DNA of 41,172 nucleotides from Micromonospora noduli (GTDB taxonomy: Bacteria; Actinomycetota; Actinomycetes; Mycobacteriales; Micromonosporaceae), in NCBI RefSeq assembly GCF_003264365.1, contig NZ_PYAK01000055.1:1-41172 (forward strand), written 5' to 3'. Below are positions 31,652-40,120 of the stretch, one piece after another (the stretch's first letter is position 1; each line of letters begins with the position of its first letter). A model generated the notes under the pieces. The model worked only from the letters and a program-made list of their open reading frames with translations, searched no databases and was not told where the DNA came from. A program made the translations under genes and the position numbers.

Positions 31652-33634
31652 ATGCACCATCCAACCCTGTCGACCGGCTGGCGCGCACTGCTCGCCGCCA
31701 CCGTGGTCGCCGCCGCAACCACTGTGCCACTCTCCGTCGGCCCGGCCGCCGCCGCGCCCACCACCGACCGCCAGCAGCAGTACGCCGCAGCGGCCACCGA
31801 GTACGGCGTGCCGGCCGTCGTGCTGCTCGGCGTCTCCTACCTGGAGTCGCGCTGGGACACCAACGCCGGCACACCGAGCACCAGTGGCGGCTACGGTCCG
31901 ATGCACCTGACCGATGCGCGGCACGTGGCCGCCCTACCCGGGCGCGGCCACCACGACGCCGGCGCCGAGGACCCACGCGGCGACGACTCCCGTCCCGCCC
32001 GGGTGCCCGCGCCCCGGCCGGTCGAGGCACCCGAGCCGTCCACCGCCGCATTGCAGACCGTCGACGCCGCCGCCACGCTGACCGGCGCCACCCCCGAGGC
32101 ACTGCGCACCGACGCGGGCCTCAACATCCGGGGTGGGGCCGCGCTGCTGAGCGCGTACCAGAGGGATCTGGGCGCGCCGGTCGGCGCGGACACCGACCCG
32201 GCGGCCTGGTACGGCGCGGTCGCCCGCTACTCGGGCGCGGACAGCGCCGACGCCGCGGCAGCCTTCGCCGACGAGGTCTTCACCACCATCGGCGCGGGCG
32301 AAGCCCGGGTGACCGACGACGGCCAGCGGATCACCCTGCCGGCCCGTGTGGTGCGGCCCGAGCGTTACTGGTTGGACCGGCTGGGCCTGCGCCGCCTGGC
32401 CCGCCCGGACGGGGTGGAGTGCCCCCGCACCATCTCCTGCGAGTGGATCCCGGCGCCCTACGAAGCGTTCGGCGACGGGGACTACGGCAACCACGACCTC
32501 TCCGACCGACCCGCCCGGCAGAAGATCGAGTACATCGTCATCCATGACACCGAGGCGAGTTGGGCCACGACCCTGAAACTCGTCCAGGACCCGACCTACG
32601 TGAGCTGGCACTACTCGCTGCGCTCGGTCGACGGGCACATCGCGCAGCACGTGAAGACCAAGGACGTCGGCTGGCACGCCGGCAACTGGTACGTCAACGC
32701 GAAGTCGATCGGGTTGGAACACGAGGGCTTCGCGGCACAGGGCACCTGGTACACCGAGGCGATGTACCGGACCTCGGCGAAGCTGGTCCGACACCTGGCG
32801 CTGAGGCTGGGCATCCCACTGGACCGCCAGCACATCATCGGCCACGACAACGTGCCCGGCACCATCGCCTCGACAGTGCGGGGAATGCACTGGGATCCGG
32901 GCCCGTACTGGGACTGGACGCACTACTTCGACCTGCTGCACGCACCTCGGCTGGACACCGGCACCCCGGCCACCGGAATGGTCCGGATCGACCCGGACTA
33001 CACCACCAACCAGCCGGCGTTCACCGGCTGCGTCACCCCGGGCGTGCCCTGCGCGCCACGCGGCTCCTCGGCGGTGGTGCTGCGCAGCGCACCGTCCGCG
33101 GACGCGCCGCTGGTCAACGACATCGCGCTGCGCCCGGACGGCAGCCCGAACACGATGACCGTGTCGGACCACGGGGCCCGGGCATCCGCCGGGCAGACAT
33201 ACGCGCTGGCCGGGCGGCAGGGCGACTGGACGGCGATCTGGTACCTCGGGCAGCGGGCCTGGTTCCACAACCCGGCGTCCGCGCCGACCGCCAGTTGGAC
33301 CATCGGCGTCGTGGCCACGCCGAAGCCCGGCCGGACCACCGTTCCGGTCTACGGACGGGCGTACCCGGAGCAGTCCGCGTACCCGGAAGGGGTGCCCTAC
33401 CAGGCGATCTCGCCGCTCCAGTACACCCTGGCCGCCGGGCAGCGGTACGCCGTCGGCGCGGTGCTGGCCGGCGAGTACTACCGGGCCAGCACGTTCGACG
33501 GCTCCTCGCCCGGCGACTGGACGGTGATTCGCGGCAAGAACCGGTACGCGCAGATCCAGTTCGGCCACCGGATCATGTACGTCGACCTCGCCGACGTGCA
33601 GCTGTTGCCGTCCCCGGTCGGCGCGCCGCGCTGA
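31652..33634 (+). CDS. Secreted N-acetylmuramoyl-L-alanine amidase with N-terminal lysozyme-like region
   Basis: A 660-residue protein: signal peptide ending about AAAA-PTT; residues 40-90 (YAAAATEYGVPAVVLLGVSYLESRW, GGYGPMHLTDA) resemble a lysozyme/SLT-like region; then an amidase_2 domain with zinc-ligand His in YIVIHDTEAS, GLEHEGFAAQGTWY (Glu/His) and QHIIGHDNVPG. The C-terminal 220 residues contain two SH3-like modules (SSAVVLRSAPSADAPLV, DWTAIWYLGQRAWFHNP). It cuts the MurNAc-L-Ala bond in the wall. ATG at 31652 has AGGGGG 4-5 nt upstream; TTGACG and GATGGT (18-bp spacing) about 40-70 bp earlier could be the promoter. A strong terminator follows. Confidence 0.87.
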   Translation: MHHPTLSTGWRALLAATVVAAATTVPLSVGPAAAAPTTDRQQQYAAAATEYGVPAVVLLGVSYLESRWDTNAGTPSTSGGYGPMHLTDARHVAALPGRGHHDAGAEDPRGDDSRPARVPAPRPVEAPEPSTAALQTVDAAATLTGATPEALRTDAGLNIRGGAALLSAYQRDLGAPVGADTDPAAWYGAVARYSGADSADAAAAFADEVFTTIGAGEARVTDDGQRITLPARVVRPERYWLDRLGLRRLARPDGVECPRTISCEWIPAPYEAFGDGDYGNHDLSDRPARQKIEYIVIHDTEASWATTLKLVQDPTYVSWHYSLRSVDGHIAQHVKTKDVGWHAGNWYVNAKSIGLEHEGFAAQGTWYTEAMYRTSAKLVRHLALRLGIPLDRQHIIGHDNVPGTIASTVRGMHWDPGPYWDWTHYFDLLHAPRLDTGTPATGMVRIDPDYTTNQPAFTGCVTPGVPCAPRGSSAVVLRSAPSADAPLVNDIALRPDGSPNTMTVSDHGARASAGQTYALAGRQGDWTAIWYLGQRAWFHNPASAPTASWTIGVVATPKPGRTTVPVYGRAYPEQSAYPEGVPYQAISPLQYTLAAGQRYAVGAVLAGEYYRASTFDGSSPGDWTVIRGKNRYAQIQFGHRIMYVDLADVQLLPSPVGAPR

Positions 33635-33638
33635 GAAC

Positions 33639-33675
33639 CACGAAGGCCCCCGGTCGGTGACCGGGGGCCTTCGTG
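33639..33675. terminator. Strong bidirectional terminator after the amidase gene
   Basis: CACGAAGGCCCCCGGTC and GACCGGGGGCCTTCGTG form a perfect 17-bp stem with a GGT loop, 4 bp past the stop and 14 bp before the end of the convergent NlpC/P60 gene. Confidence 0.9.
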
Positions 33676-33689
33676 TCGCGCGAGATGGA

Positions 33690-34697
33690 TCAGCCGGGTC
33701 TGCGGAATCCGGCGACGGGCATGGTGTTGATGCTGGACACCTGCACCGGCTTGCCGGCACGTGGCGCGTGCACCATGGTGTTGTTGCCCAGATAGAGCCC
33801 GACGTGACTCAGGCCGGAGAAGAAGAAGACCAGGTCACCGGGGCGGGCATCGCCGCGCGAGATGGCCTTGCCCTCGTTCCACTGGTCACCGGTGTGGTGC
33901 GTGAGGTAGATCCCGGCCGCCTTGTAGGCGTACTGGGTCAGCCCCGAGCAGTCGAACGAGTTCGGGCCGGTGGCACCCCAGACGTACGGCTTGCCGACCT
34001 TGCCGCAGGCGGTCTTGATCGCGGTACGGGCCGCCGCGCTGACCACCCCGTTGATGGTCGGGCAGGCCGCGGTCTTGACAGTGGTCTTCGGCATCGACGC
34101 CTCGAGCTTCTTGATCTCGCCGTCGATCTGCTTCTTCTTCGCCGCCAGGTCGTTCTGCTGCTTGGTCTGGGTGACGATCAGCGCGTCCAGCTTCCGCTTC
34201 TCGCCGTCGTACTTGTCCCGCACGGCCAGCACACCCTCGACCTCCTTGCGCTCCTGCGAAGCGAGCCGGTCGAGGATGGTGAGCTGCTCGGTGAGCGTGT
34301 CCGGCTTGGCGCTGACCAGCAGCGCGCCGATGTCGTGCGACGGGCCGGAGATGTAGTAGCGGGAGGCGAGATCGCCGACCCGGTTGAGCGCCAACTCGCT
34401 CTGCAGCGCCAGCGGCTCGATCTTCTTCTGCAGGTCCGCCGACTTCTGCCGGTTGACCTTCAGCTGCGCCCGGACCTTGTTGTACTGCTCGATGGTGGGC
34501 TCCAACTGCTCCCACTTCTTGTCGATCTGCGCCTCGATCTCGTCGACCGAGGGCGCGGCGTGTGCCGGCGCGGTCAGAAGACCGGCACCGACCGCCGCGG
34601 CGGCGACCAGGACCAGCACCCGGTGCGCGGCGCGACGCAGACCACCAGAGCGAGCAGACGCGTTCAGGTCGTGACGATGAGGGGGCATGGTTGCCAC
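33690..34697 (-). CDS. Secreted NlpC/P60 peptidoglycan endopeptidase (second copy)
   Basis: A 335-residue protein that matches the one at 30227-31267 in layout: signal peptide (VLVLVAAAAVGAGLLT, cut after AHA), coiled coil (IEAQIDKKWEQLEPTIEQYN; DLAAKKKQIDGEIKKLEAS) and NlpC/P60 domain with Cys in NSFDCSGLTQYAY and His in GLSHVGLYLGNN. Start GTG at 34697 has AGGAG 9 nt upstream; an ATG three codons later (34688) is the alternative. Unlike its paralogue, its leader shows no ydaO blocks; a simple TTGATT/TAATGT promoter is visible. The two genes therefore probably respond to different signals. Confidence 0.9.
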   Translation of the reverse strand: MATMPPHRHDLNASARSGGLRRAAHRVLVLVAAAAVGAGLLTAPAHAAPSVDEIEAQIDKKWEQLEPTIEQYNKVRAQLKVNRQKSADLQKKIEPLALQSELALNRVGDLASRYYISGPSHDIGALLVSAKPDTLTEQLTILDRLASQERKEVEGVLAVRDKYDGEKRKLDALIVTQTKQQNDLAAKKKQIDGEIKKLEASMPKTTVKTAACPTINGVVSAAARTAIKTACGKVGKPYVWGATGPNSFDCSGLTQYAYKAAGIYLTHHTGDQWNEGKAISRGDARPGDLVFFFSGLSHVGLYLGNNTMVHAPRAGKPVQVSSINTMPVAGFRRPG

Positions 34698-34782
34698 CGG
34701 CACCGACTCCTTTGCAACCGACCGCCGGGCGCCTCGCGTGAGGGAAGGGCCGAGGCAGACGACCCACAGCGGTCGGTGCCCC

Positions 34783-34811
34783 ACATTAGGGAAGCTCGGG
34801 ACGGTAATCAA
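34783..34811 (-). promoter_or_regulatory. Promoter of the second NlpC/P60 gene
   Basis: On the reverse strand TTGATT (34811-34806) and TAATGT (34788-34783) with 17-bp spacing, about 86 nt upstream of the GTG start. Close to the sigma-A consensus. Confidence 0.6.
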
Positions 34812-34870
34812 GGCGAGCGCGGTAACCATCACTGTCGTGCAACCGCTTGCACACCAAGGGTATTCGTCCA

Positions 34871-35872
34871 TCACCCAACGATTGCGGTCAATACATCGTC
34901 AAGAGTGACCACACCGAGTGGCCGTCGCCCGTCGCTGACCAGCACCATGTGCCGCCGTTCGCGACGCATCGCCAGCAGCAGGTCGGCCAGCGTACGGTCC
35001 GGCGGCACCACCGCCAGCGGGCGGTAGACGTCGGCCGGCACCGGGGACCGGCGGCCCTGCCCGGCGTACCCGAGCACGTCCTTGACATGCACAAAGCCGA
35101 GCACCCGACGGGTCGACCGCTGCACCACCGGGAACCGGGACCGGCCGGTCCGGGTCGCCAGCACCTCCAGTGACGCCGGCGAGACGTCCTCGGCCACCGT
35201 CACCACCGTCGACCACGGTTGCAGCGCGTCCGCCGCCGTCCGGGCGTGCAGGGCCAGCGCGCCGGTGATCCGCGCGTGCTGCTCCGCGTCGAGCAGCCCC
35301 TCGGTGCGCGCCTGGGAGACCAACCCGGCCAACTCCTCGGCGGTGAACACCGTCTTCACCGCCTCGGACGCCTCGATCCGCCAGAACGCGAGCACCCGCC
35401 GGGCCGCCCATTTCATCGCGAGCAACAACGGTTTGGTGGCCACACAGAATGCCAGCATCGCCGGGCCGAGCCAGAGCGCGGAGACCTCCGGACCGGCCAG
35501 CGTGATGTTCTTCGGCACCATTTCACCGACGACCGTGTGCAGAAAGACCACCACGCCCAGTGCCAGCACGAACGCCACCGGGTGCACCGCCCGCTCCGGC
35601 AGGCCGGCCGCGTGGAACGGCGGCTCCAGCAGGTGGGCCAGCGCCGGTTCGGCGATCGCGCCCAGACCCAACGAGCAGACAGTGATGCCGAGCTGCGCAC
35701 CGGCGATCATCAGCGGGATCTGGTTCATCGCCGACAACGCCCAGCGGGCGCGTTTCGACCCGGCGGCCAGCGGCTCGATCACCGTCCGGCGCGACGCGAT
35801 GAGCGCGAACTCGCTGCCCACGAAGAACCCGTTGCCGAGCAGCAACAGCACTGTCACCAGCAGCTCAGTCAT
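34871..35872 (-). CDS. CNNM/HlyC-CorC-type membrane transporter, short form
   Basis: A 333-residue protein with an N-terminal DUF21/CNNM membrane domain (about 3 helices; GNGFFVGSEFALIASRR, GAQLGITVCSLGLGAIAEPAL, VVGEMVPKNITLA) and a CBS pair (about 200-330; SRFPVVQRSTRRVLGFVHVKD, RRPLGVVTLDDVLTAIVG). The C-terminal CorC_HlyC domain found in many relatives is absent. The family moves Mg2+ or related ions and senses ATP-Mg through CBS; the name hemolysin is historical. ATG at 35872 overlaps the upstream gene by 8 bp, so the pair is co-translated. Confidence 0.88.
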   Translation of the reverse strand: MTELLVTVLLLLGNGFFVGSEFALIASRRTVIEPLAAGSKRARWALSAMNQIPLMIAGAQLGITVCSLGLGAIAEPALAHLLEPPFHAAGLPERAVHPVAFVLALGVVVFLHTVVGEMVPKNITLAGPEVSALWLGPAMLAFCVATKPLLLAMKWAARRVLAFWRIEASEAVKTVFTAEELAGLVSQARTEGLLDAEQHARITGALALHARTAADALQPWSTVVTVAEDVSPASLEVLATRTGRSRFPVVQRSTRRVLGFVHVKDVLGYAGQGRRSPVPADVYRPLAVVPPDRTLADLLLAMRRERRHMVLVSDGRRPLGVVTLDDVLTAIVG

Positions 35873-37190
35873 CGTCGTCCGGATCCGCCGGGCGCAACAC
35901 CCGGACCTGCTCGATCCGGTGCCGCTCCACCTCGACCACTGTGAACTCCCAGCCGTCCGCCTCGACCGTCTCGCCGGCGAGCGGGATGTGCCCGAGCTGG
36001 GCCATCAGGAACCCGGCCAGGGTCTCGTACGGCCCCTCGGGCAGCCGGAAGCCGGTCTGCTCGGCCAACTCGTCGGAGCGGAGCACACCGTCGACCAGCA
36101 CTGTGCGCTCACCGCCCGGCACCGTCAGCTCGGCCGACCCGTTGTCGTCCACGCTCGCCGGGTCGAACTCGTCGGCGATCTCTCCGACCAGCTCCTCGAC
36201 GAGGTCCTCGACTGTCACCACGCCGTCAGTGCCGCCGTACTCGTCGACCACGATGGCCAGGTCGGCCCCGGCCGCCTTCAGCGCGGCCAGGACACCGTCC
36301 AGGTTCAGGCTCTCCGGCACGTACACCGGCTCGCGGGCCACCGAGCCGACAGTCGTCGACGCCCGGTCGGCCAGCGGCACCCCCAACGCGTCGGGCACCG
36401 CGGCAACCCCGGTCACCAGGTCCAGGGTCTCCTCGTACACGGGGAACCGGGTCCGCCCGGTCCGCCGCGACTCCTCCAGCAGCTCGGCCACGGTGGCGGT
36501 TGCACGCAGCGCGACCACGTCCACCCTGGGGGTCATCGCCTCCGCGGCCCGCTTGTCACCGAAGCGGATGGTGCGACGAAGCAGCATCGCCGTGTCGGTG
36601 GGCAGCGCGCCGGCCCGCGCCGAGATGGCCGCCAGCAGGCCCAGCTCCTCCGGCGAGCGGGCGCTTGCCAACTCCTCCTGCGGCTCCACGCCGAGCGCCC
36701 GGACCAGTCGGTTCGCCGAGCCGTTCAACCCCCGGATCACCCAGCCGAACGTCCGGGAGAAGGTGTGCATCGGGCCGGCCGTGGCCAGCGCCGCCGGCAT
36801 GGGCCGGGCCAGCGCCGCGTTCTTCGGCACCAACTCGCCGAAGAGCATGGAGATCAGCGTGGCCAGGGCCAACGCGAGGAACGGCGTGAGCCGCTCGGTG
36901 CTGTCTCCGGCCAGCGGGCGCAACAGCGGGGTGAAGAGCCGGGCCAGGGCCGGCTCGGCCAGGTAGCCGGTGAGCAGCGCGGTGATGGTGATGCCGAGCT
37001 GTGCCCCGGAGAGCTGGAAGGAGAGTTCGCGCAGCGCCGTGCGTACCGTCAGGGCGGCCTGGTCGCCCGCGGCGGACCGCCGGTCGATCTCCGCCCGGTC
37101 GACCGTGACCAGGGCGAACTCGGCCGCGACGAAGAACGCGTTGCCCGCGGTCAGGGCTACGAAGCCGACCAGGGGCAACAGCGTCGTCAA
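35865..37190 (-). CDS. CNNM/HlyC-CorC-type membrane transporter, full-length form
   Basis: A 441-residue protein: DUF21/CNNM membrane domain (AGNAFFVAAEFALVTVDR, GAQLGITITALLTGYLAEPAL, FGELVPKNAALARP), CBS pair (TRFPVYEETLDLVTG, DLAIVVDEYGGTDGVVTVED), and a C-terminal CorC_HlyC domain (YETLAGFLMAQLGHIPLAG, WEFTVVEVERHRI). Pairs of a long and a short member, as here, occur in other actinobacteria. The first start in the frame is TTG at 37190; no ATG or GTG lies between it and the etfD stop in the same frame, so the start is non-standard or the N terminus is slightly longer. Lies 39 bp after etfD and is probably in its operon. Confidence 0.87.
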   Translation of the reverse strand: MTTLLPLVGFVALTAGNAFFVAAEFALVTVDRAEIDRRSAAGDQAALTVRTALRELSFQLSGAQLGITITALLTGYLAEPALARLFTPLLRPLAGDSTERLTPFLALALATLISMLFGELVPKNAALARPMPAALATAGPMHTFSRTFGWVIRGLNGSANRLVRALGVEPQEELASARSPEELGLLAAISARAGALPTDTAMLLRRTIRFGDKRAAEAMTPRVDVVALRATATVAELLEESRRTGRTRFPVYEETLDLVTGVAAVPDALGVPLADRASTTVGSVAREPVYVPESLNLDGVLAALKAAGADLAIVVDEYGGTDGVVTVEDLVEELVGEIADEFDPASVDDNGSAELTVPGGERTVLVDGVLRSDELAEQTGFRLPEGPYETLAGFLMAQLGHIPLAGETVEADGWEFTVVEVERHRIEQVRVLRPADPDDDD

Positions 37191-37229
37191 GAGTAGGCCG
37201 TCGATGAACAGATCCCAGGGGTACGCGTC

Positions 37230-39479
37230 TCAGCCGCCGATCGGCGCGGTCTCCTTGCCGCCCTGCGGCTGCTCGGGCTTGACCGAGCGGAGCAGCACGC
37301 TGGCCACGTCGATCACCTCGACCTGTTCGCCGGCACCCTTGCCGTTGACCCCGTCGCTGAGCATGGTCGAGCAGAACGGGCAGCCGACCGCGACCGTCTT
37401 CGCCCCGGTGGCCATGGCCTCCTCGACGCGGTCCACGTTGATCCGCTTGCCGATCTTCTCTTCCATCCACATCCGGGCGCCGCCAGCACCGCAGCAGAAG
37501 GAGCGTTCGCTGTTCCGCGGCATCTCGGTCAGGTCGCCCGCGATGGCGTCGCCGAGGACCTCCCGGGGGGCCGCGAAGACGCGGTTGTGCCGACCCAGGT
37601 AGCAGGGGTCGTGGTAGGTGACGCCGCCGTCGACCGGCTGCACCGGCGTGAGCTTGCCGGTGGCGACCAGGTGCGCGAGCAGTTGAGTGTGGTGGACCAC
37701 CTCGAACTCCCCGCCGAGCTGCCCGTACTCGTTGCCAAGGGTGTTGAAGCAGTGCGGGCAGGTCGCGACGATCTTGCGCTTGGCCTTGTCCCGGCCCTCG
37801 AACGCCTCGTTCAGCGTCTCCACGTTCTGCTGGGCGAGCATCTGGAAGACGAACTCGTTGCCGATCCGTCGCGCCGGGTCGCCGGAGCAGGTTTCGCCCT
37901 CGCCCAGGATCGCGAACTTCACGCCCGCCTCATTGAGCAGCGTGGCCACCGCGCGGGTGGTCTTCTTGGCCCGGTCCTCGAACGCGCCGGCGCAGCCGAC
38001 CCAGAACAGGTACTCGAAGTCGTCCACCTCGCCGACCCGGGGCACCTCGAAGTCCAGGCCCTTGGTCCAGTCCTCGCGGGTGTTCTGCGGGGCGCCCCAC
38101 GGGTTGCCCTTGTTCTCCAGGTTTCGCAGCATCACCCCGGCCTCGGAGGGGAAGCTCGACTCGATCAGCACCTGGTAGCGGCGCATGTCGACGATGTGGT
38201 CGACGTGTTCGATGTCCACCGGGCACTGCTCGACGCAGGCACCGCAGGTGGTGCAGGACCAGAGCACGTCCGGGTCGATGACACCGCCCTCCTCGGCGGT
38301 GCCGATCAACGGCTTGTCCGCCTCGGCGAGGGCCAGCACGTCCAGGTGGGCGAGCTGCGCCTGGGTGGCCTTCTCCTCGCCGGTCAGGTCCTTGCCGCCG
38401 CCGGCCAGCAGATAGGGCGCCTTCGCGTACGCGTGGTCACGCAGGCTCAGGATGAGCAGCTTCGGCGACAGGGGCTTGCCGGTGTTCCAGGCCGGGCACT
38501 GCGACTGGCAGCGACCGCACTCGGTGCAGGTGCTGAAGTCCAGGAGGCCCTTCCAGCTGAACTGCTCGACGTGGGCAACGCCGAACTGGTCCTTCTCCGG
38601 GTCCGCCTCCTCGAAGTCGAGCGGCTTGCCCTGGCTCGTCATCGGGCGCAGCGCGCCGAGACCGGAGCCGGCCGGTTTGGTCGGCTCCCGCTTGAAGAAG
38701 ATGTTGGGAAACGCCAGGAAGCGGTGCCAGGCGACACCCATCGTGACGTTCAGGGAGATGACGATCAGCCACGTCATCGAGATAATGATCTTGATGGCGG
38801 CGGCGACGCTCACGCCGTCCGCCCAGTCGGGCAGCACCGCACCGACCGCGTGGCTGACCGGGGTGGCCCAGAACGGGAACTCGAAGTGGTCGGTGGCGAC
38901 CTTGAAGCCCCGGATCACGAAGCCGAAGATCAGGACCAGCAGCACGATCCACTCGACGAAGTAGCCCTGCCACATGGTCGAGCCGGTGAACCGGGACCGC
39001 CCGCCCGGACGGGTCGGCCGGTTGCGCAGCCGGATCGCCATCAGCACCAGGATGCCGATCAGACCCAGCACCCCGATGATCTCGGTGACCAGGCCGAAGA
39101 TCGTCCAGTGCCCGATGATCGGCAGACCGCCGTCGGTGGTGACCACCTCGAAGTACGCCTCGAGCACCAGCAGCGACAGCACGACGAAGCCGACCATCAC
39201 GAACCAGTGCGCGGCGCCCACCACGCCCCACTTGAGCATCCGGGTGTGGCCGGCCGTCTCCACCAGCATCGTCCTGGCGCGGGCGACCTTGTCGGTGAAC
39301 CGCTCCGGCGCGGGTTGCCCGAGCCGGATGACTGCCACCAACTTCAGGACCGCACGCACCGCAAGCCACACCGCCACGGCGGTGATGGCGGCCGCGAGGA
39401 TCGTGGTGACGATCTGGACGCTGCCCATCGAGTTGGCCTCCCCGGTCTGCTGCCTGATGACCTCGCTCTGCTCGGTCAT
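37230..39479 (-). CDS. etfD: Membrane-bound ETF:menaquinone oxidoreductase (EtfD-type Fe-S protein)
   Basis: A 749-residue protein. Residues 1-270 have about six transmembrane helices similar to the nitrate reductase gamma/haem b type (AHWFVMVGFVVLSLLVLEAYF, VEWIVLLVLIFGFVIRG). The next part has two 4Fe-4S motifs (CTECGRCQSQCP, CTTCGACVEQCP) and two CCG-type domains (WVGCAG, YHDPCYLGRHNR, SFCCGAGGARMW). The layout is that of Mycobacterium tuberculosis Rv0338c (EtfD), which passes electrons from acyl-CoA dehydrogenases and EtfAB to menaquinone. ATG at 39479 with TAGGCT 7 nt upstream; MGSVQIV 17 codons later is an alternative start. The operator resembles that of the dehydrogenase gene at 9972-11828. 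Confidence 0.9.
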   Translation of the reverse strand: MTEQSEVIRQQTGEANSMGSVQIVTTILAAAITAVAVWLAVRAVLKLVAVIRLGQPAPERFTDKVARARTMLVETAGHTRMLKWGVVGAAHWFVMVGFVVLSLLVLEAYFEVVTTDGGLPIIGHWTIFGLVTEIIGVLGLIGILVLMAIRLRNRPTRPGGRSRFTGSTMWQGYFVEWIVLLVLIFGFVIRGFKVATDHFEFPFWATPVSHAVGAVLPDWADGVSVAAAIKIIISMTWLIVISLNVTMGVAWHRFLAFPNIFFKREPTKPAGSGLGALRPMTSQGKPLDFEEADPEKDQFGVAHVEQFSWKGLLDFSTCTECGRCQSQCPAWNTGKPLSPKLLILSLRDHAYAKAPYLLAGGGKDLTGEEKATQAQLAHLDVLALAEADKPLIGTAEEGGVIDPDVLWSCTTCGACVEQCPVDIEHVDHIVDMRRYQVLIESSFPSEAGVMLRNLENKGNPWGAPQNTREDWTKGLDFEVPRVGEVDDFEYLFWVGCAGAFEDRAKKTTRAVATLLNEAGVKFAILGEGETCSGDPARRIGNEFVFQMLAQQNVETLNEAFEGRDKAKRKIVATCPHCFNTLGNEYGQLGGEFEVVHHTQLLAHLVATGKLTPVQPVDGGVTYHDPCYLGRHNRVFAAPREVLGDAIAGDLTEMPRNSERSFCCGAGGARMWMEEKIGKRINVDRVEEAMATGAKTVAVGCPFCSTMLSDGVNGKGAGEQVEVIDVASVLLRSVKPEQPQGGKETAPIGG

Positions 39480-39486
39480 GCAATGC

Positions 39487-39515
39487 AGCCTACGCGAAGG
39501 TTACCCAGCGGTAAC
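39487..39515 (-). promoter_or_regulatory. etfD promoter with operator-like palindrome
   Basis: TAGGCT (39492-39487) sits 7 nt before the ATG as a leaderless -10. GTTACC-CAGC-GGTAAC (39500-39515), a perfect 6-bp dyad, covers the -10/-35 spacer and the -35 position. The core TTACCCAGCGGTAA has the same 14-bp pattern (TTACC-N4-RGTAA) as the site before the acyl-CoA dehydrogenase gene. A repressor here would block the promoter. 39516-39634 upstream holds no other feature I can support. Confidence 0.62.
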
Positions 39516-39634
39516 GTGAGTCATCTCGCAGTAGGCCGCGCTGCCTGCGCACACCATAGGGGGCCCCACCCGATCCTGCCGGGCAGGGGCTCGACGGGGT
39601 GACGTGTGACCGCCGACGCGGCGGTCTGCTCTGA

Positions 39635-39898
39635 TCAGCGCCAGCGGGAGAGCAGAGCCAGCGAGGCGACCATCGCACCGAAGCCGACGGCGAGGTTCCA
39701 GTAACCCCACGCCATGACCGGGTACTCCTGCTCGGACAGGTAGTAGAGCACCAGCCAGCCGATGCCGACGACGATCAAGGCGACCGCGGTGATCGGCAAC
39801 CACACCGGGCTAGGCTTGCGCGACGACGACGACGTCGTCGGACGGACGTCCGTCGGCGGGGTGTACACCTTCTTCTTACGGACCTGAGACTTGGGCAC
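39635..39898 (-). CDS. crgA: Cell division protein CrgA
   Basis: An 87-residue protein: VPKSQVRKKKVYTPP, a Ser/Thr-rich basic stretch, and two transmembrane helices (WLPITAVALIVVGIGWLVLYYL and YWNLAVGFGAMVASLALLSRW) separated by SEQEYPVMAW, the known CrgA pattern. CrgA is a membrane protein of the actinobacterial divisome that contacts FtsZ and wall-synthesis proteins. GTG at 39898 has GGAG about 6 nt upstream. Divergent from the DUF881 gene, the same order as Rv0011c-Rv0012 in M. tuberculosis; this places the window end near the chromosomal origin in related genomes. Confidence 0.93.
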   Translation of the reverse strand: MPKSQVRKKKVYTPPTDVRPTTSSSSRKPSPVWLPITAVALIVVGIGWLVLYYLSEQEYPVMAWGYWNLAVGFGAMVASLALLSRWR

Positions 39899-40120
39899 GG
39901 CGCTCTCCAGAGGGGTGACGACCTCGTCCGGCCTGACAACCGGGCGCGGGGGCGACGGTCCATGGCCAATAATGTTTCGAGAGCTAGCGTAGTCCCGATT
40001 GGCCGCCTGGACCACGAATGGGGTCAGGCCGGTGCACGGAGTGACCGAAAGAGGCGGGACTGTTCGCATCGCCGGCCCAGCCGGCACGGACCGATCCCCG
40101 ACACGCGGAAGGAACGCTCG

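Noticed and set aside
31934..33760. Open frame of about 600 codons on the - strand opposite the amidase gene
   Set aside because: The + strand has signal peptide and amidase zinc motifs; the opposite frame has none.
34698..34870. Second ydaO riboswitch before the second NlpC/P60 gene
   Set aside because: The conserved blocks (GGGGTGAATC, GTAGGGC, CAGCTAACC, GTAGGCG) are absent from this leader.
37587..39602. Open frame of about 670 codons on the + strand opposite etfD
   Set aside because: Antisense shadow; the reverse strand has Fe-S and CCG motifs that prove the coding direction.
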